NCBI GenBank assembly: GCA_002099365.1
Contig: MSED01000003.1
Location: 620,001-684,000, forward strand
Length of the DNA: 64,000 nt
From: Phialophora verrucosa
Taxonomy: Eukaryota; Ascomycota; Eurotiomycetes; Chaetothyriales; Herpotrichiellaceae
Direction: 5' to 3'
Position 1 is the stretch's first letter; each line of letters starts with the position of its first letter. This document shows, piece after piece, positions 10,593 to 21,910 of the stretch. A program made the position numbers and the translations under genes. A model generated the notes under the pieces. That model was not told the DNA's origin and did not search any database. It worked only from the letters and a program-made list of their open reading frames with translations.

Positions 10593-10997
10593 TGAATAAT
10601 GGGATAATCTATAACATGGCGACGCGAAAGCCTGATTGTGCGTGTAACTGGACGCGGCCGGTGAGATGTGTAAGATGAGAGGACGGTCAGTTTTGCCTGT
10701 GCGTAAGCCGGCCAACAAACCCGAGACCGTACACCAAAACTTGCAGTTCACCTGGGGTTGAAGACGAAAGGTGATTCCGATGGCACCGTATAATGGGTTC
10801 GTGTCGTGTCTATCTGTCTATCTGTCTATCTGTTCATCTATCTCCTTGTCTGAAAAAGGATGACCGGTCCAGCTATGCGAGACTGAAGTACAGATGGGAT
10901 ACTATCGTGAGTGATAGCCTCTACACGTATAAGGTTAAGTCCATGATGGCTTAGAGGACATGGGTCTCGTCACATCGCTCCACCTCGCTTCGCTTCT
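10593..10997. other. Intergenic between convergent dynamin and ferric reductase genes
   Basis: About 405 bases of 3' UTR sequence from both sides. It contains a (TGTCTATC)n-type microsatellite at 10807-10842 and no gene. Confidence 0.5.
10807..10842. repeat. TGTC/TATC microsatellite
   Basis: About 36 bases built from TGTCTATC units, the last ones imperfect, in the 3' intergenic space. Confidence 0.8.
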
Positions 10998-13702
10998 CTA
11001 CCACCCGTAGACTTCCTCGAAATACTTGATCCGGACTCCCGCTCCTACCAGCTGTCGAGCGGCATGCCTTGCTTCCTCGACCAACTGCATCGGCCCACAC
11101 GCAAAGACGGCCATTCTGTCCTTCGTCCCGGACTGTGGCGAGGACTGAGACGCGCCAAGGAAGGAGGATCCAGCGGTACAGAACGCCGAGACGAGTTGCG
11201 TTACGTCCGGCCGGGCGTACGTGATAGGTACGCAATCTTCGGCTGTGCTGTTGTGCTCGGGCCGGCTCGTGTCGGAGATTGCGTATTTCTCTGTCCCTAT
11301 CTCTATGTCTGTCCCTTTCTCGACGTCGATACTAACATTTGTGTTCTTTCCTGGTTTGTGTGGGGCCGGAGACGAGAGCGATATGTTGGAAGATTGCTCT
11401 GACGCGGACGGGGGTAGGGATGCTGACGATGTGTTCTGAGTTTTCGTCTGTTGCTTCTCTGTGGCGAAAAGGTGGAGCTCGATTCTCAATCGGTCCATGG
11501 CCCGTTGACCGTTCACCACTCGAAGGACCGACCGGAGTTCGTGCCTCAGGACGTCTCGGACGAATTCCTCCTCTCGAGCGATCCAAACTAGGTTGACACG
11601 CGGTGTTGCGACGGGGCCATGACCATGGGCACTCGTACTGGCACGTCGGGAGTCTTCCATGATCGACAGCAAATACGGCAGGGTGGCGGTGATGCCAGAT
11701 CCGCCGGCAATGAGGAGGATCGATGAATAGTTGGAGGGATTGAATAGGGTAGGCGAATGGCTTCCATAGGGTCCTTCTAGCAGCACGTGTACGGTGGTGG
11801 AAAGGACGGACGAGGCGATAAGTCGGTTGCGCAAACGTGCTGTCATGCCCTTTTTGGGACGAATCAGGAACGTGATACCGGAGGCACTGCGAGAATTATA
11901 TGCCACAAAAGGCTCTGGTGATCTCAAGGGCTGCGCGGTTGAAGTTGCGGTTGCTTCCTTTGCTTGCTCCGGTGACAGTGAGGGAGATGGGCTCACGGAT
12001 GCGACGCTTGCGGAAGGCGAGGACAATACGTCGGGGATGGGAATAGCGCTGAAGGGATGCTGTTCCCAGATTCGCCAGCTCGAGCCTGGCAGCGACACGA
12101 AATAGTATGTCCCTGGCCAAACCGGTGGAGTTCGAGCTTCCGGCACTGTGAGGCGAATCATGTCTGCCGTTGAGTTGTATGTGACATGGGCTGATGTGCT
12201 CAAGCCTTTCTCGGTTCGCTTTGGCATGTTGACAACGACCACACGCAGGATTCGACTTGTGTAGTCGAAACACCACAAACCAACACAAACCCACAGGAAG
12301 ATAAGATAGTTGCCTCGAAACTGAGATACGACATGCCTGTTCTATTAGTTGGGCCCTCATGATAGAAAGTGGAACAAGGCTTACCTGTGATAGGCGATAA
12401 GGAGTACTATGGAAAGAAGGACATGAGTGACTTTGAAGAACTCGTAGAGTGACCGAAGGATCGGGCGCCAGGTAAGTAGGATCATAATCCAGACCGTGGT
12501 CGCCGCTAGGATACCGCACACAAAAAGAGGATCGCTGAGCTCGTCTTTGTAGCCCTTCTCCCCAGACTCTGAGGCCTTGTCAGTCACTCTGATCCTCCAT
12601 TTCACAGAGAGGATATATCATACGTTGAAGGTAGTAAGCAGTAAAGCAGCTCCCGTGGATGATTCCTTCAATGGCCCAAATGACTGATACCCATCGATGG
12701 AATATCTGCATGGTGCTGAAGCTCAACCCAGTGGCCCAAAGGAAGAAGTTGTTGCGAGTTCCAAAGAGCCAAATAAAGGGCAGACTGCCCGACATCAAGA
12801 CACCAAGGCGGTCGGACACATAGCGAAGATGCTGGATCTCTCTGGTCTTATAATAGATATTCCGTTCCAGGGTAGGGTATCTGACCGACATTATGGCGAT
12901 GTGGATGATGATATAGCAGAGAATCGTGAGTGCCTGAAGACGAGTACCTCCTGTGACCCATCCAAAGCCCCGATAGAGGCGGCGACCGAAGGCTGGTGCC
13001 AGGAGAATATGACTGCGGAAGGCGGAGCTCCAAGTTGCCAAAGATCGACGGCCGATGGCCTTTGTATCTGCATCCTTCCCTAACGCGGCGTCACCCAGAT
13101 GGAGCCTGCTAGTCATTGACTCGAGAATCCGGTGGCCGGTGATAATGACAAATATTGATGCCCAGAAAGCATATGGAATCCACCTGTAGGTATTGTGCAA
13201 GTGGCGTTGAAGATTGTAGGCATACTGGCGAGATATCAGAGTTCCGCAGAGTGAAAATTGGGAAGCGTAGACGTACCAGTGTGCCGTAAATCACGAACCA
13301 TGCATCATCGGAGGGCACGGCGGCCTCGCCAAAGACCCCTTTATCCTTGTATTCGACGGTTGGCAGGGATCTGATTGACTCCAAAGACACATTATCCGTA
13401 GTGGAATGATAGTTGACCACGTTAACAACCTTGCTGGAACGCTTGCACTGTTTCTGCCACCATGAGACTCCAGGTCCAATATCTGCATCTTCACACCTGG
13501 CTCGGGCACACAAATATATTGAGGAGATCCTCAGGTCGTTCAGACAGGAAGTTCCATTTCCTCCAGGTTGGTTGGTGAACTCGATGTCCTTTAGAGCATG
13601 ATAGCATGAAGCGACACAGATCTCATGGCCCAGCGGTTTCGCCGCGAAAGCAACTGTTGTGAGAACAAGAAGAATCGGTCCGAGATACCTGAAGGCCGCC
13701 AT
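10998..13702 (-). CDS. Ferric reductase, FRE/NOX superfamily, four exons
   Basis: Exons, in coding order, are 13702-13277, 13224-12624, 12568-12385 and 12336-10998 (introns 52, 55 and 48 bases), giving 849 residues. A signal peptide (MAAFRYLGPILLVLTTVAFA) precedes a cysteine-containing extracellular segment. A six-or-more-helix ferric-reductase membrane domain follows, with the two haem-ligand histidine pairs in FHRWVSVIWAIEGIIHG and in THVLLSIVLLIAYHRH. The C-terminal cytosolic part carries the FAD motif HPFS, a GPYG turn, the NADPH-binding GGSGIT and CGP, and the typical end FEEVYGW. It should move electrons from NADPH through FAD and two haems to extracellular ferric iron or copper at the plasma membrane. 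About 100 residues of serine/proline-rich linkers enlarge the cytosolic part. I chose the ATG at 13702, which opens the signal peptide; another ATG lies 17 codons upstream. Iron-GATA-type sites lie upstream. Confidence 0.9.
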
Positions 13703-13965
13703 CACGGAAGCAGTCAGGGAGAAAGGAACCGATAATGGCAGTGTACAACGCATCAGAAAAAGGCAGTATTTGGACCTCTGCACACTGATATACTCTCACC
13801 TTCGCATGTATATTCCCCCGGAGGTATCCGCCCCGGTGTGTTTTCTGCACGGGCACATACATCTAGACATCTCATGACCACCCGTGCCGCCAAACAGCTG
13901 GCAGGTACTGAGGGAAGCCGTCGAGGCAGTGGAGCTGATCGTGAAAATTTGATCTTATCCTTGTC

Positions 13966-13974
13966 TTATCTGAT
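13966..13974 (-). promoter_or_regulatory. Iron-GATA factor site (ATCWGATAA), proximal
   Basis: The + strand reads TTATCTGAT, which is ATCAGATAA on the coding strand of the ferric reductase, 264 bases upstream of its ATG. ATCWGATAA is the extended site recognised by fungal iron-sensing GATA repressors of the SreA/Urbs1/Sfu1 type. A further TTATCC (GGATAA) lies 8 bases away at 13955. Confidence 0.55.
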
Positions 13975-14080
13975 TGAATCTTTCCCGCGGTGGAACTTCC
14001 TATCAGAGTTAGAAGGATACCAGTATGGGAGCCCGACCGCTGATGTAGGATCAAAGAAATTTAGTGACTGCCTTCTTGTC

Positions 14081-14089
14081 TTATCTGAT
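14081..14089 (-). promoter_or_regulatory. Iron-GATA factor site (ATCWGATAA), distal
   Basis: A second exact TTATCTGAT, 379 bases upstream of the ferric reductase ATG and 115 bases from the first copy. A one-mismatch copy (TTATCCGAT) follows at 14095-14103. Confidence 0.55.
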
Positions 14090-16278
14090 GCATATTATCC
14101 GATGAAGTCCCATCGAGGCTTAGTGCAACATGCTGTATGGCAACGAACGGCAGCAAGTGTTGACAGAATGGAGAGGGTCGAGGTGGTTCCCGTAGACACA
14201 AGACTGGCATTGGCCGCGGCGATGGCCCGGATGGACACGCCAAGTAAAAGATTCTGAATGACGCTGGAGACAGCTGCCCATGGCTATGATTGCGTGCTCG
14301 AGCGCGGGAAACAGCAGACGCGCGGAAGGCAGGGTTAGCCAGAAGACGGTAAGGGGAGGAGGATTGTTGAGGTATTGGAGGTACTGTAGCTTGAGTGTTG
14401 CATAGACAGCCAGGCTCTGCGAACGATTGAGGCGTGGTGTAACGAATCTCCCCCGGACCAAGCTTCGGAGGGCGAGGTTATGCGTTAAGCTTGATTGATA
14501 TGATGACTGCGCAAGAAACATCGGTGGAGGACACCATGCAGGAGGTCAGCGGATGACGGTGCCGAAGTCGGCGAGGCTTTGTGGAGATCGCTGCTTCGGC
14601 TTGTGGTATCCATCTCAGCCTGGCAGGCTCAAGGACGCGCCCACCAGCATATGGAGAGAGACGATCCCGTCGGAAATCTGCGTGTTCTCCGAAGTCAGGA
14701 AGTCTGAAGGATTTCCACTGTGTAAGAGTTATTAATAATGTAAAAACCTTCTCGGCGCGGCCGGTTTGGGAGAAGCTGCATCGCGTCGGATTCTTACGGC
14801 ACCCGATCACACTCTGCACCTGTTCGAGAACCTTTGAAGTTATGGGGATCTGTGGCCCAAATGCGTCAATGCTCCTCTGATAGCAGACAATTAGAAATCT
14901 GCCTCCCTGGCAACCCATTATGTACTCTTGCATGCGTGCCTGCGGTCCTGCGGTCGCACGTCAAACGAGGGACTCTGTAGGGTACAAGGGAAGGTTTGGC
15001 GAGAAAGATAAATTCATCTTGGTGCGGAAATGGAGCTTTGCCAAGCTCCCTTGGCATTCCCGTTCTGTGCGGGGAGCAAGGGGCGACGCGTACCAGAAGG
15101 CGTTCGATCTCGCACAGCACAAGCTCTTTAGCCTCGCCTTACCCAGCCTAGGGAGGAGCCTTGTTATCAAGCCACTCAAGCATACTTGACATCAACACGT
15201 TGGAAGGAATGGAAGGGGCGTTGGTGCGATAAGGAAGTAAGGAAGTGTAAGAATGCATTGACTCATGCAGTATTCCGCCGGGTCAGCGTATTTTCTCCTC
15301 CATCGACCTTTAAGGCGTAGTTCGAGCAGACGGCGCGTAGAGTTGCCAGGCACGTCAACCACACCGATGCGGAAGAGTAAAGCTTGCTCCTTATTCGAAG
15401 CGAAGCGTTTGAATCCCAACGAGGGCGGACTTACACTTGACCAGGGAGGATCAGGCGCGGCAACTATTCCCAATACTCCAAGACTCGGGTCAATTGAGGT
15501 ATCGGGTGCAGATGCGGACGCGGGTACGAACGAGGAATACTGTCCACAGCGTCGCTACTTCTAGTGCATGCTCTCAAAAGGTTGGGATGACGGGTCGATG
15601 CTATGGGACAGGACGGCAGAAGATATGAAACAGGCAGGCTTCATCAACCCCAACTTCCCATGCTTCAGAATGCCAATTGGTCCGTGGCCCAGAGAGCCAG
15701 CTCCACAACTCAGGATCGTGTAGACTGACCGATCTGTTCAACGGTGCGCAAGGACTCGGTATGGGCGTGTTCACGTTGTTTTCTAAAGGAATCAAAAGCC
15801 GGAAGAGTGTACTCCGTAGCTTCAGTGGAAATGTTCTGGAGGTCACGTGCCGCTCCTGGCCGCTTCAAGACCATTTCAATCCCGTCTCATTTTTCGACTC
15901 ACCTCGCCAACGTCTGCACCACGCTCATTTTGAAATACAGTAGAGATGGCGAGGGTGGCTGAGCCAGGCCGATCACTCGCGACGTTTGGATCTGCCGTGG
16001 CTGCAGCATCTAATGGAAGGCCTAATGAGAACCCTGGACTCGAATTGGACCCAACATGCCCTACGCGAGGGGCGGAAAGCCCAAATCTCAGTTGCAAGTA
16101 TGTCCCTGGGCGCCACCAAAAACGACTGCAGCCTGAGCGCAGGAAGCAAGGCCAGCAAAGCACGAAATCCTGGCCAATTCGTCTTCTTGAAGCAAATGTA
16201 TTTTAAACATCCCTTTTGGTAAGTTCCCACGGGGAGCAATCAACGAGGTTTGAGTTGGCCAGAACTTCCGTGTAGCAA

Positions 16279-18569
16279 ATGGTAGACACCTACTCCACGA
16301 TGACTGCGGCAGCCTCACACACACCATTACCGGAACCCACACCAAGCAACTCCGCTGAGCCCATAACCGGACCGCAACATGTGCCCGCGTCTCCCCACGC
16401 CGTCACAGCACCACAGACACATTCGGAAACCACGCCTGAGTCTATCAAACTCGCGCCGATTACTTCACAGTCGCGCTCGATCGAGGGCGCCTTGGGCGAT
16501 ATCTCGTGGGCGCTGACTTGCATCAGCTTGCCCATGCTTGTCTTAACAGCAACGTTCATGGGACTTGTATATGCCTACAGAGTGTCGAATGGCTCGGATG
16601 CTGTCGACAATTCACTTAGCCCACCCTTTTCCGGTGATTCGAACGCCTACTACGTCAACTACAGCGCGACGAGGCTGATAACCGTCTCATCTTGGACGAG
16701 CACTGTAACCTCCTTTGCCTCGTCGTTTGTTATGGTCCTTGTCTCATACCCACTCGCCAAAAGCTACTTGAGCAGATCTAAAGCGCTTTCAACTGAGCAT
16801 CTACCAACGCCCTACCAGTTGGGTCTCATCATTGATTGCGTTGGTGGCGGCTTCGGATCGCTATGGTCTTGGATACAGTATTGTTTTTGGCGTCATCGGA
16901 GTAAACAGCCCAGATTGCTATGGGTAAGTGCCCTAAGTCTGCTTGGAGCCGGTGCCCTCAGGTACGTCAAATCCCCGGGGGGGAAGCTATGATGCTAAAT
17001 TTTGGGCCAGCTTCGCTATACTTGCAGTCGATACGTGGCTCCATGTAACAACCTCAACAATAAACTACGATGCCATCTCTCCCGTCTCCCAGTCTTCATT
17101 CAACTACGGGCGTATTCTGGATCCGACCTGCAAGGAGACGGCTGAAACCAGTCCCAGCGGAGTGTGTATCGGAGACAACTTTGCTGGCCTCTTCTATTTT
17201 GAGACTCTTACCAACGCGACAGAGACTTTGATGAATCTCTCAAGCACGAACATTGTGTTGCCGTGTAATCTCAATGGTCGAAACTTCGCTTATCTTACCG
17301 CAGCGAACCGGAATCCGGATCTTGATTTCCAGGCGAAAACCTTTGCCGTGAGCACACAGTGCACGCCGGTCAGCCAGCAGTGTCATCTACGAGCAGTTGA
17401 CTGGTGTCCTTACCCGGATGGCTGCAACTCGCAGGTCATGTTGGCGAGAGGCATGCCTTACGACTGTGGCCCAACCCTCTTCGGTGATTTGACGAACAAC
17501 ACCGGTACTCCCTTCAACAGCTCTATGATTAATGGTTCCGATACTGCTACCTCGGCAGGCATCACAAGCACTAATGGATTCTTCATGCAGCTGTTCAGAA
17601 AACCGTCCTTTGCGGAACCTTTCGGCACTGCACCCGGCTCTCCTAACCCGTTCTACTTTGCTATGGGTGCCCGTGTGGCCGCCTCAACCGCGTTGGCCGC
17701 TGACCCCGAGTCTGTACAGAATAAATGCCAATGCCGATTACGGCTTTATCTTCTCATGCAATTCGACATTCTTTGAGCTGGAGTACAAGATGGTGAACGG
17801 AAGCTTTGCCGGTGGAACGACTGCTCCAGTGGACGATACTCTAGCTTCTAACGCTGTCTTTACGTACCTCTACTATCTATCGTATACTCAGAACGTCATG
17901 GAAGGAGCCTTTATCAGTGGAGGCGTGAAATCCAACAATTCTGAGGAATTTGCGGATTTCCTGGCACAACGCTTCAGTGAGACGACGCTGAGCATGGTAT
18001 CGGGGCTCACCGTTGCAAGCCCCAATATTGCCGAGCAGATCAGGGAGCGTCTACTCGTGACGCGACTTCCAAAGGCCCCTTTCTTCGTTTTGATTGTCCT
18101 CAACCTCCTATACGCCCTGCTAGGTCTCATCCTAGCGATCATTGCGCTGGCGAGTCAGCCAAGAAGAACGCGATTTATCCAAGCCCGGCTGAGTATAGGC
18201 GGAATTATTGCTGCATTGCTGGAGCCAGACCTCGGCGAGGCTGCCTCCGTGAGCAAGAAAAGGAACAGCGGAGTTGAGGGCACGTTCGCAGAGTACTACA
18301 ATGACGGCAAGCTCAGCGATGAAGGAAGGGTTCTTGTGAGCGACAGAGCTGGCAATGCTGCCTTTGAGAAGATCCTGCCGCAAGCGAGCGACGGGGTTTC
18401 AACAGGAGACAGTCGGGAGTCCGTAACCCGCGCATGTTCGGCCCTGTTGTATGAAGAGCAGAATGGTGAAAAGAGGCCAACGAGTCTCGAACCGCCAGGC
18501 ACAAGCCCAATCACCAAACACAACACCGTCGCGCACGGGGCTGGTTCGGGGGGTGCAGATACAGCATAG
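16279..18569 (+). CDS. Fungal multi-pass membrane protein with large extracellular domain; apparent frameshift
   Basis: Exon 1 is 16279-16961 and the second exon begins at 17011 (intron of 49 bases, GTACGT/CAG). After a proline/serine/threonine-rich N-terminal tail come three or four membrane segments (at about residues 75-100, 130-155 and 180-240). Then follows a ~350-residue extracellular domain rich in N-x-S/T sites and paired cysteines, a last membrane helix (FFVLIVLNLLYALLGLILAI) and a cytosolic tail. I recognise the layout from uncharacterised ascomycete membrane proteins; no function is known. Near 17720-17727 the frame must change by one base: the first frame ends at 17776, while the continuing domain (DYGFIFSCNSTFFELEY) is read in another frame. 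An alternative is a 66-base intron from GTACAG at 17719 to an AG before CTGGAG, but that deletes conserved-looking residues. The stop is at 18567-18569. Confidence 0.72.
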
Positions 18570-19729
18570 AATCGTGGTGATACGTAATGTGTAGAAGAGC
18601 TACATTTGATTATAACATACTGGATCCTTTTGGCTTGCTGGTTTAGCAAGAGAGGATTGTCCCTACACGCAGTAGGCATGAATACTTTAATCGAACGGTT
18701 AGGCCGAAAGTGCTGTCCATCCGCACCTGCGCAGGGCATGGCAGGGGAAGTCAAGCCCAGCCCTGGCCTGCCTCCTTTAAGATACGCCAAGATGAGTAAA
18801 GACCGCCCGCCCCTTCTGAGGAAGCCTGGAATGGGCCGGTAAGCTATCAGTGCCTTCATTCTTTCAGAATCGAGAGTCAACCAATTCGTTGACACAGTCG
18901 AAGAAGTGAAACCCTCATAAGTTGAAGGTATAGCGCAAGTAGTTGGGGATTGAGAGGTCTGATAGCGAGTGAGAACAGATAGATGTCTTTGCAGAGACAA
19001 AGTTGGAATGCCTACCGCCCGAAGTCGAGGGAATAAGATAGCGGGAAGTGACCACATCACAAACGAAACCCATACCATAACACCAAGAATGCAATGTATT
19101 TTCCGAAGCATTGAAGCCGCTGTACCACCGGTCAGAATCAGTGCAGACACAATTATCTGGAGCAGAAGGCTGTAGCCCTTCATATTCATATCGACTCGAA
19201 CATTGGGGGGAAATCAGAAAAGTCTAATCTGCGGAGAAGCTCAAGTCGAGTTTAGAAGGGCCACCAAGTCGTTGATATCTTATTTCACCTGACGTGATGA
19301 ACGCTCAAGTCTATTAGGTAGGGCGAGTGTGAAAAGGTGAGCGAAGTGAGGGAGAAGAGGTGAGTAAGTTTGCGAGTTAAAGCGGCCGTTTTGAGTGCCA
19401 AGACCGTCCGCCCCGCGTCCCTCGGACTTTGGGTATCGGCAAGGCTGCACATATGTAGGACTCGTTCGTATATGAGTGCGAAACGAGGCACACACTCGGC
19501 ATCGCGCAGCATCACCATCTACCGAGTCACTCTTCTGCTCGTGCACTCGCCTTTACAACAGCGCGACCGACGTTCGCTCCCCTCAAGTTAGAAGCTGCGC
19601 TGCGATCCTTCGCCCAGCTACACCTAGCCACATCGCTCGCCTACACAACGACGTTACAGACCCTAATCTCTTGCGCCGAAAAAGAAAGAACACACCCACC
19701 CACACGCACACACGCACGCACCTATAACC
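18570..19729. other. Intergenic, with a long antisense open frame of doubtful status
   Basis: About 1.2 kb. A minus-strand frame opens at an ATG (19189) with a signal-peptide-like stretch (MNMKGYSLLLQIIVSALIL) and another hydrophobic segment, then runs without a family match into the 3' end of the preceding gene (to 18296). The last 40 bases before LSM6 are a CA-rich leader. Confidence 0.35.
19690..19722. repeat. CA/CG-rich simple repeat in LSM6 5' leader
   Basis: ACACACCCACCC followed by CACACGCACAC-type units, directly upstream of the LSM6 start codon. Confidence 0.6.
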
Positions 19730-20158
19730 ATGGCGGAAAACCACACTACGACAGCAACATCCACGTCCGCCGACCCCAAAGATCCAGCCTCCTTCCTGTC
19801 CTCGATCATCGGCGTGCCCGTGACCGTCAAGCTGAACTCCGGCGTCGTGTACAAGGGCGAGCTGCAGAGCGTGGACGGATACATGAACATCGCGCTGGAG
19901 AAATGTGCCGAGTACGTGGACGGGAAGCTGCGAAGAAAGTATGGCGATGCGTTTGTGAGGGGGAATAATGGTACGTTTATTGTTGCTGCGCCTTAGGCGT
20001 GTTTGTCTGAATGGGTGGTGGTAATATCGCTGGCGTGGCGATCCCCGGAGGGGATTCCTACCACTCCGTACAACTGCGTTCTTACCACTGGATCTATTTT
20101 GCGCTGATGACTGACGGTTGCTCGTGTGGTATTAGTACTTTATATCTCGAGCGAATGA
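19730..20158 (+). CDS. LSM6: U6 snRNA-associated Sm-like protein LSm6, two exons
   Basis: Exons are 19730-19970 and 20136-20158 (intron of 165 bases, GTACGT/TAG, with CTGAC about 25 bases before the acceptor), giving 87 residues. The Sm1 motif (PVTVKLNSGVVYKGELQSVD) and the Sm2 motif (GDAFVRGNNVLYI) are complete. LSm6 is a ring subunit of both Lsm2-8 (nuclear, U6 snRNA 3' end, splicing) and Lsm1-7 (cytoplasmic mRNA decapping). The last exon encodes only VLYISSE after a split codon. Reading straight through the first exon would give a false C terminus ending FIVAAP that lacks the final Sm2 strand. The 20-residue N-terminal extension rich in T and S is normal for filamentous ascomycetes. Confidence 0.94.
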
Positions 20159-20568
20159 GATGCAAACATCTGAATGGGATTGCTTGAGAGAAGGTTGAGG
20201 GGGAGAAACTACTAAAAAGCGAGATTTTTCGGTGCACAGATGCGTTGAGGGTCGGATCTACGCCGTCGCTGAAAGCTACTCCTACCGACTCAGCCTTTGA
20301 TGAAAAAGAAGCGCAGAGCAGAGCTTCAAAACCGTGCCGCGTCTCGACGGGACGGCGTTGCATGGCATGGAGTGACGAATGAAGAACGAAGCATGTTTGA
20401 AAAGAGGGTTAGGCGCTGATGCTGCAGAAGCTGATGCGGACGCGGACGCACTCGAAGCACCTTCGTTCGGTCGGCGCTTTGAAGACGTGATATCACCGCG
20501 GGGGGCTAGGCAATTGATGTGATGACCGAGAGTAGTGCTGCACCCGTCTAGGCCCGGCCTGCGTTCAT
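20159..20568. other. Intergenic between convergent LSM6 and methyltransferase genes
   Basis: About 410 bases between two stop codons. It holds 3' UTRs only; I see nothing else. Confidence 0.5.
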
Positions 20569-21632
20569 CTACCCGCCACTCTTGAGCGGTTCAGCAGGTA
20601 TCTTGCTGGTCCAAAAGAAGACAGTCCGACCATGAACAGCGATCCTCCCAGCGTCGTCTACCTCCGTGCCTTCCGACTTGAGACTCTCCTCGAACCTCCT
20701 TCTTACCTTCCTCAGCTCTTCACCTTCCAGCACTGCCAACTGACTCAGAGTCCTCAATCGGCCCCAGATATCCTCCTTCGGCAGCCAGGTCGTGAACTCG
20801 ACAGAACCCTCACCCAAGGGCAGTCCGAATAACGGGTCGGCAAAATGCAAACTCAGCGGATTACTTGCGCTCTGGTCGTCGAAGACTTGCCGCCATTTCT
20901 CGTGTCGGAAGCGTGGCGCATCGTCGGAAAACGTCCAGACAATCTCCCTCATGGCCTTTTCCCAGCCCTCGTGGATCGTCCATGACTTCGGCGCGTTGTC
21001 TGTTGGCCACAGTTATAAACATCCACGCCATCACACGGGGACCAGGTAGTAGCCATACAATCATCAATGTTCCAGATCAATCCCAAAACGCCTGCAGGCT
21101 TGAGCACGCGAGCAATTTCCTTCAGTGCGTCCATGTTGGCAAACCTGAGGGGCCGTCATATTCTGATACTTTGCGGAACGTGAGAGGGAACGGGATGGAA
21201 TGTCGAGACGCACCAGTGAAATGACTACAGGGGCAGATCAACAATCTGCGACCACGTCGATCCGTTTTCCAGACTCACCTGTGCTGCGACAACAGCCGCC
21301 AGACTCTCATTCTGAACACCGGGCATGTGGTCTGCGGTTCCTTTCACAACCCGCACACGAGGTAAGCCTTTCTGCTCCAATTGACTCCGCATTCCATCGT
21401 GGGGTTCTATGGCGACAATGTCATATTCTTCGGGTCTCCTTGCCAATATCTCGGTGAATTTTCCAGTTCCAGCTGCGAGATCTGCGACTTTTGCTCCTTT
21501 GACGCCCGTCACTTCCAAGACTTGCAGGAGCTGCTCGACTGCTTCGTCTGGATATGTCGGCCGATGAGCATCATAGGCGGCAGCTGGGGCAAAGCCAGAC
21601 TGGGCTACTTCAGCGATCTCTGACCTTGCCAT
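20569..21632 (-). CDS. SAM-dependent class I methyltransferase, four exons with an 11-base microexon
   Basis: Exons, in coding order, are 21632-21279, 21224-21214, 21144-21059 and 20999-20569 (introns 54, 69 and 59 bases), giving 293 residues. The N terminus FAPAAAYDAHRPTYPDEA is typical of the Methyltransf_11/yeast Crg1-Tmt1-like family. Motif I is VADLAAGTGKF (D51 to G57), followed by the acidic loop IEPHDGM and a motif IV region ending in QSFHWFANMDALKEIARVLK. The FHW of this motif is carried by the microexon, so the gene works only if the 11 bases are spliced in. The C-terminal third (IWNIDDYNAPKSW onward) fits the same family. The small-molecule substrate is not known. The start (CAT at 21630-21632) is 278 bases from the ATG of divergent MRI1. 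Confidence 0.88.
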
Positions 21633-21910
21633 GGGTCAGCGGTAATGGAGTGATGTTGGTCCTACTGGGTAAAGGTGAAAGTGAGATGGAACTCAAAACG
21701 CACGTGGCCAGAGGCCAGAAGCCGTATACGCCAATGAACACTGTGAGGGGTAACAGAAATGGTCAGAAATTTACCCCGCAATGGCGTGAGAAAAAGTTTT
21801 GGGCGGCAAAAAGGTGAGACAGGCATAGTGATGGCAATTATGGGAGAGCCAAATATGTGCCCTGAGAACATATTCTTCCAGTAACTGGAATCATCTGCCT
21901 CCTGTCAGTC

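Larger units (their letters stand above)
13703..16278. other. Long intergenic region upstream of ferric reductase
   Basis: About 2.6 kb between the divergent ferric reductase and the membrane-protein gene. It contains the GATA-type sites listed separately. Open frames up to 151 codons occur on both strands, but none resembles a family or shows a coherent exon structure. Confidence 0.45.
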
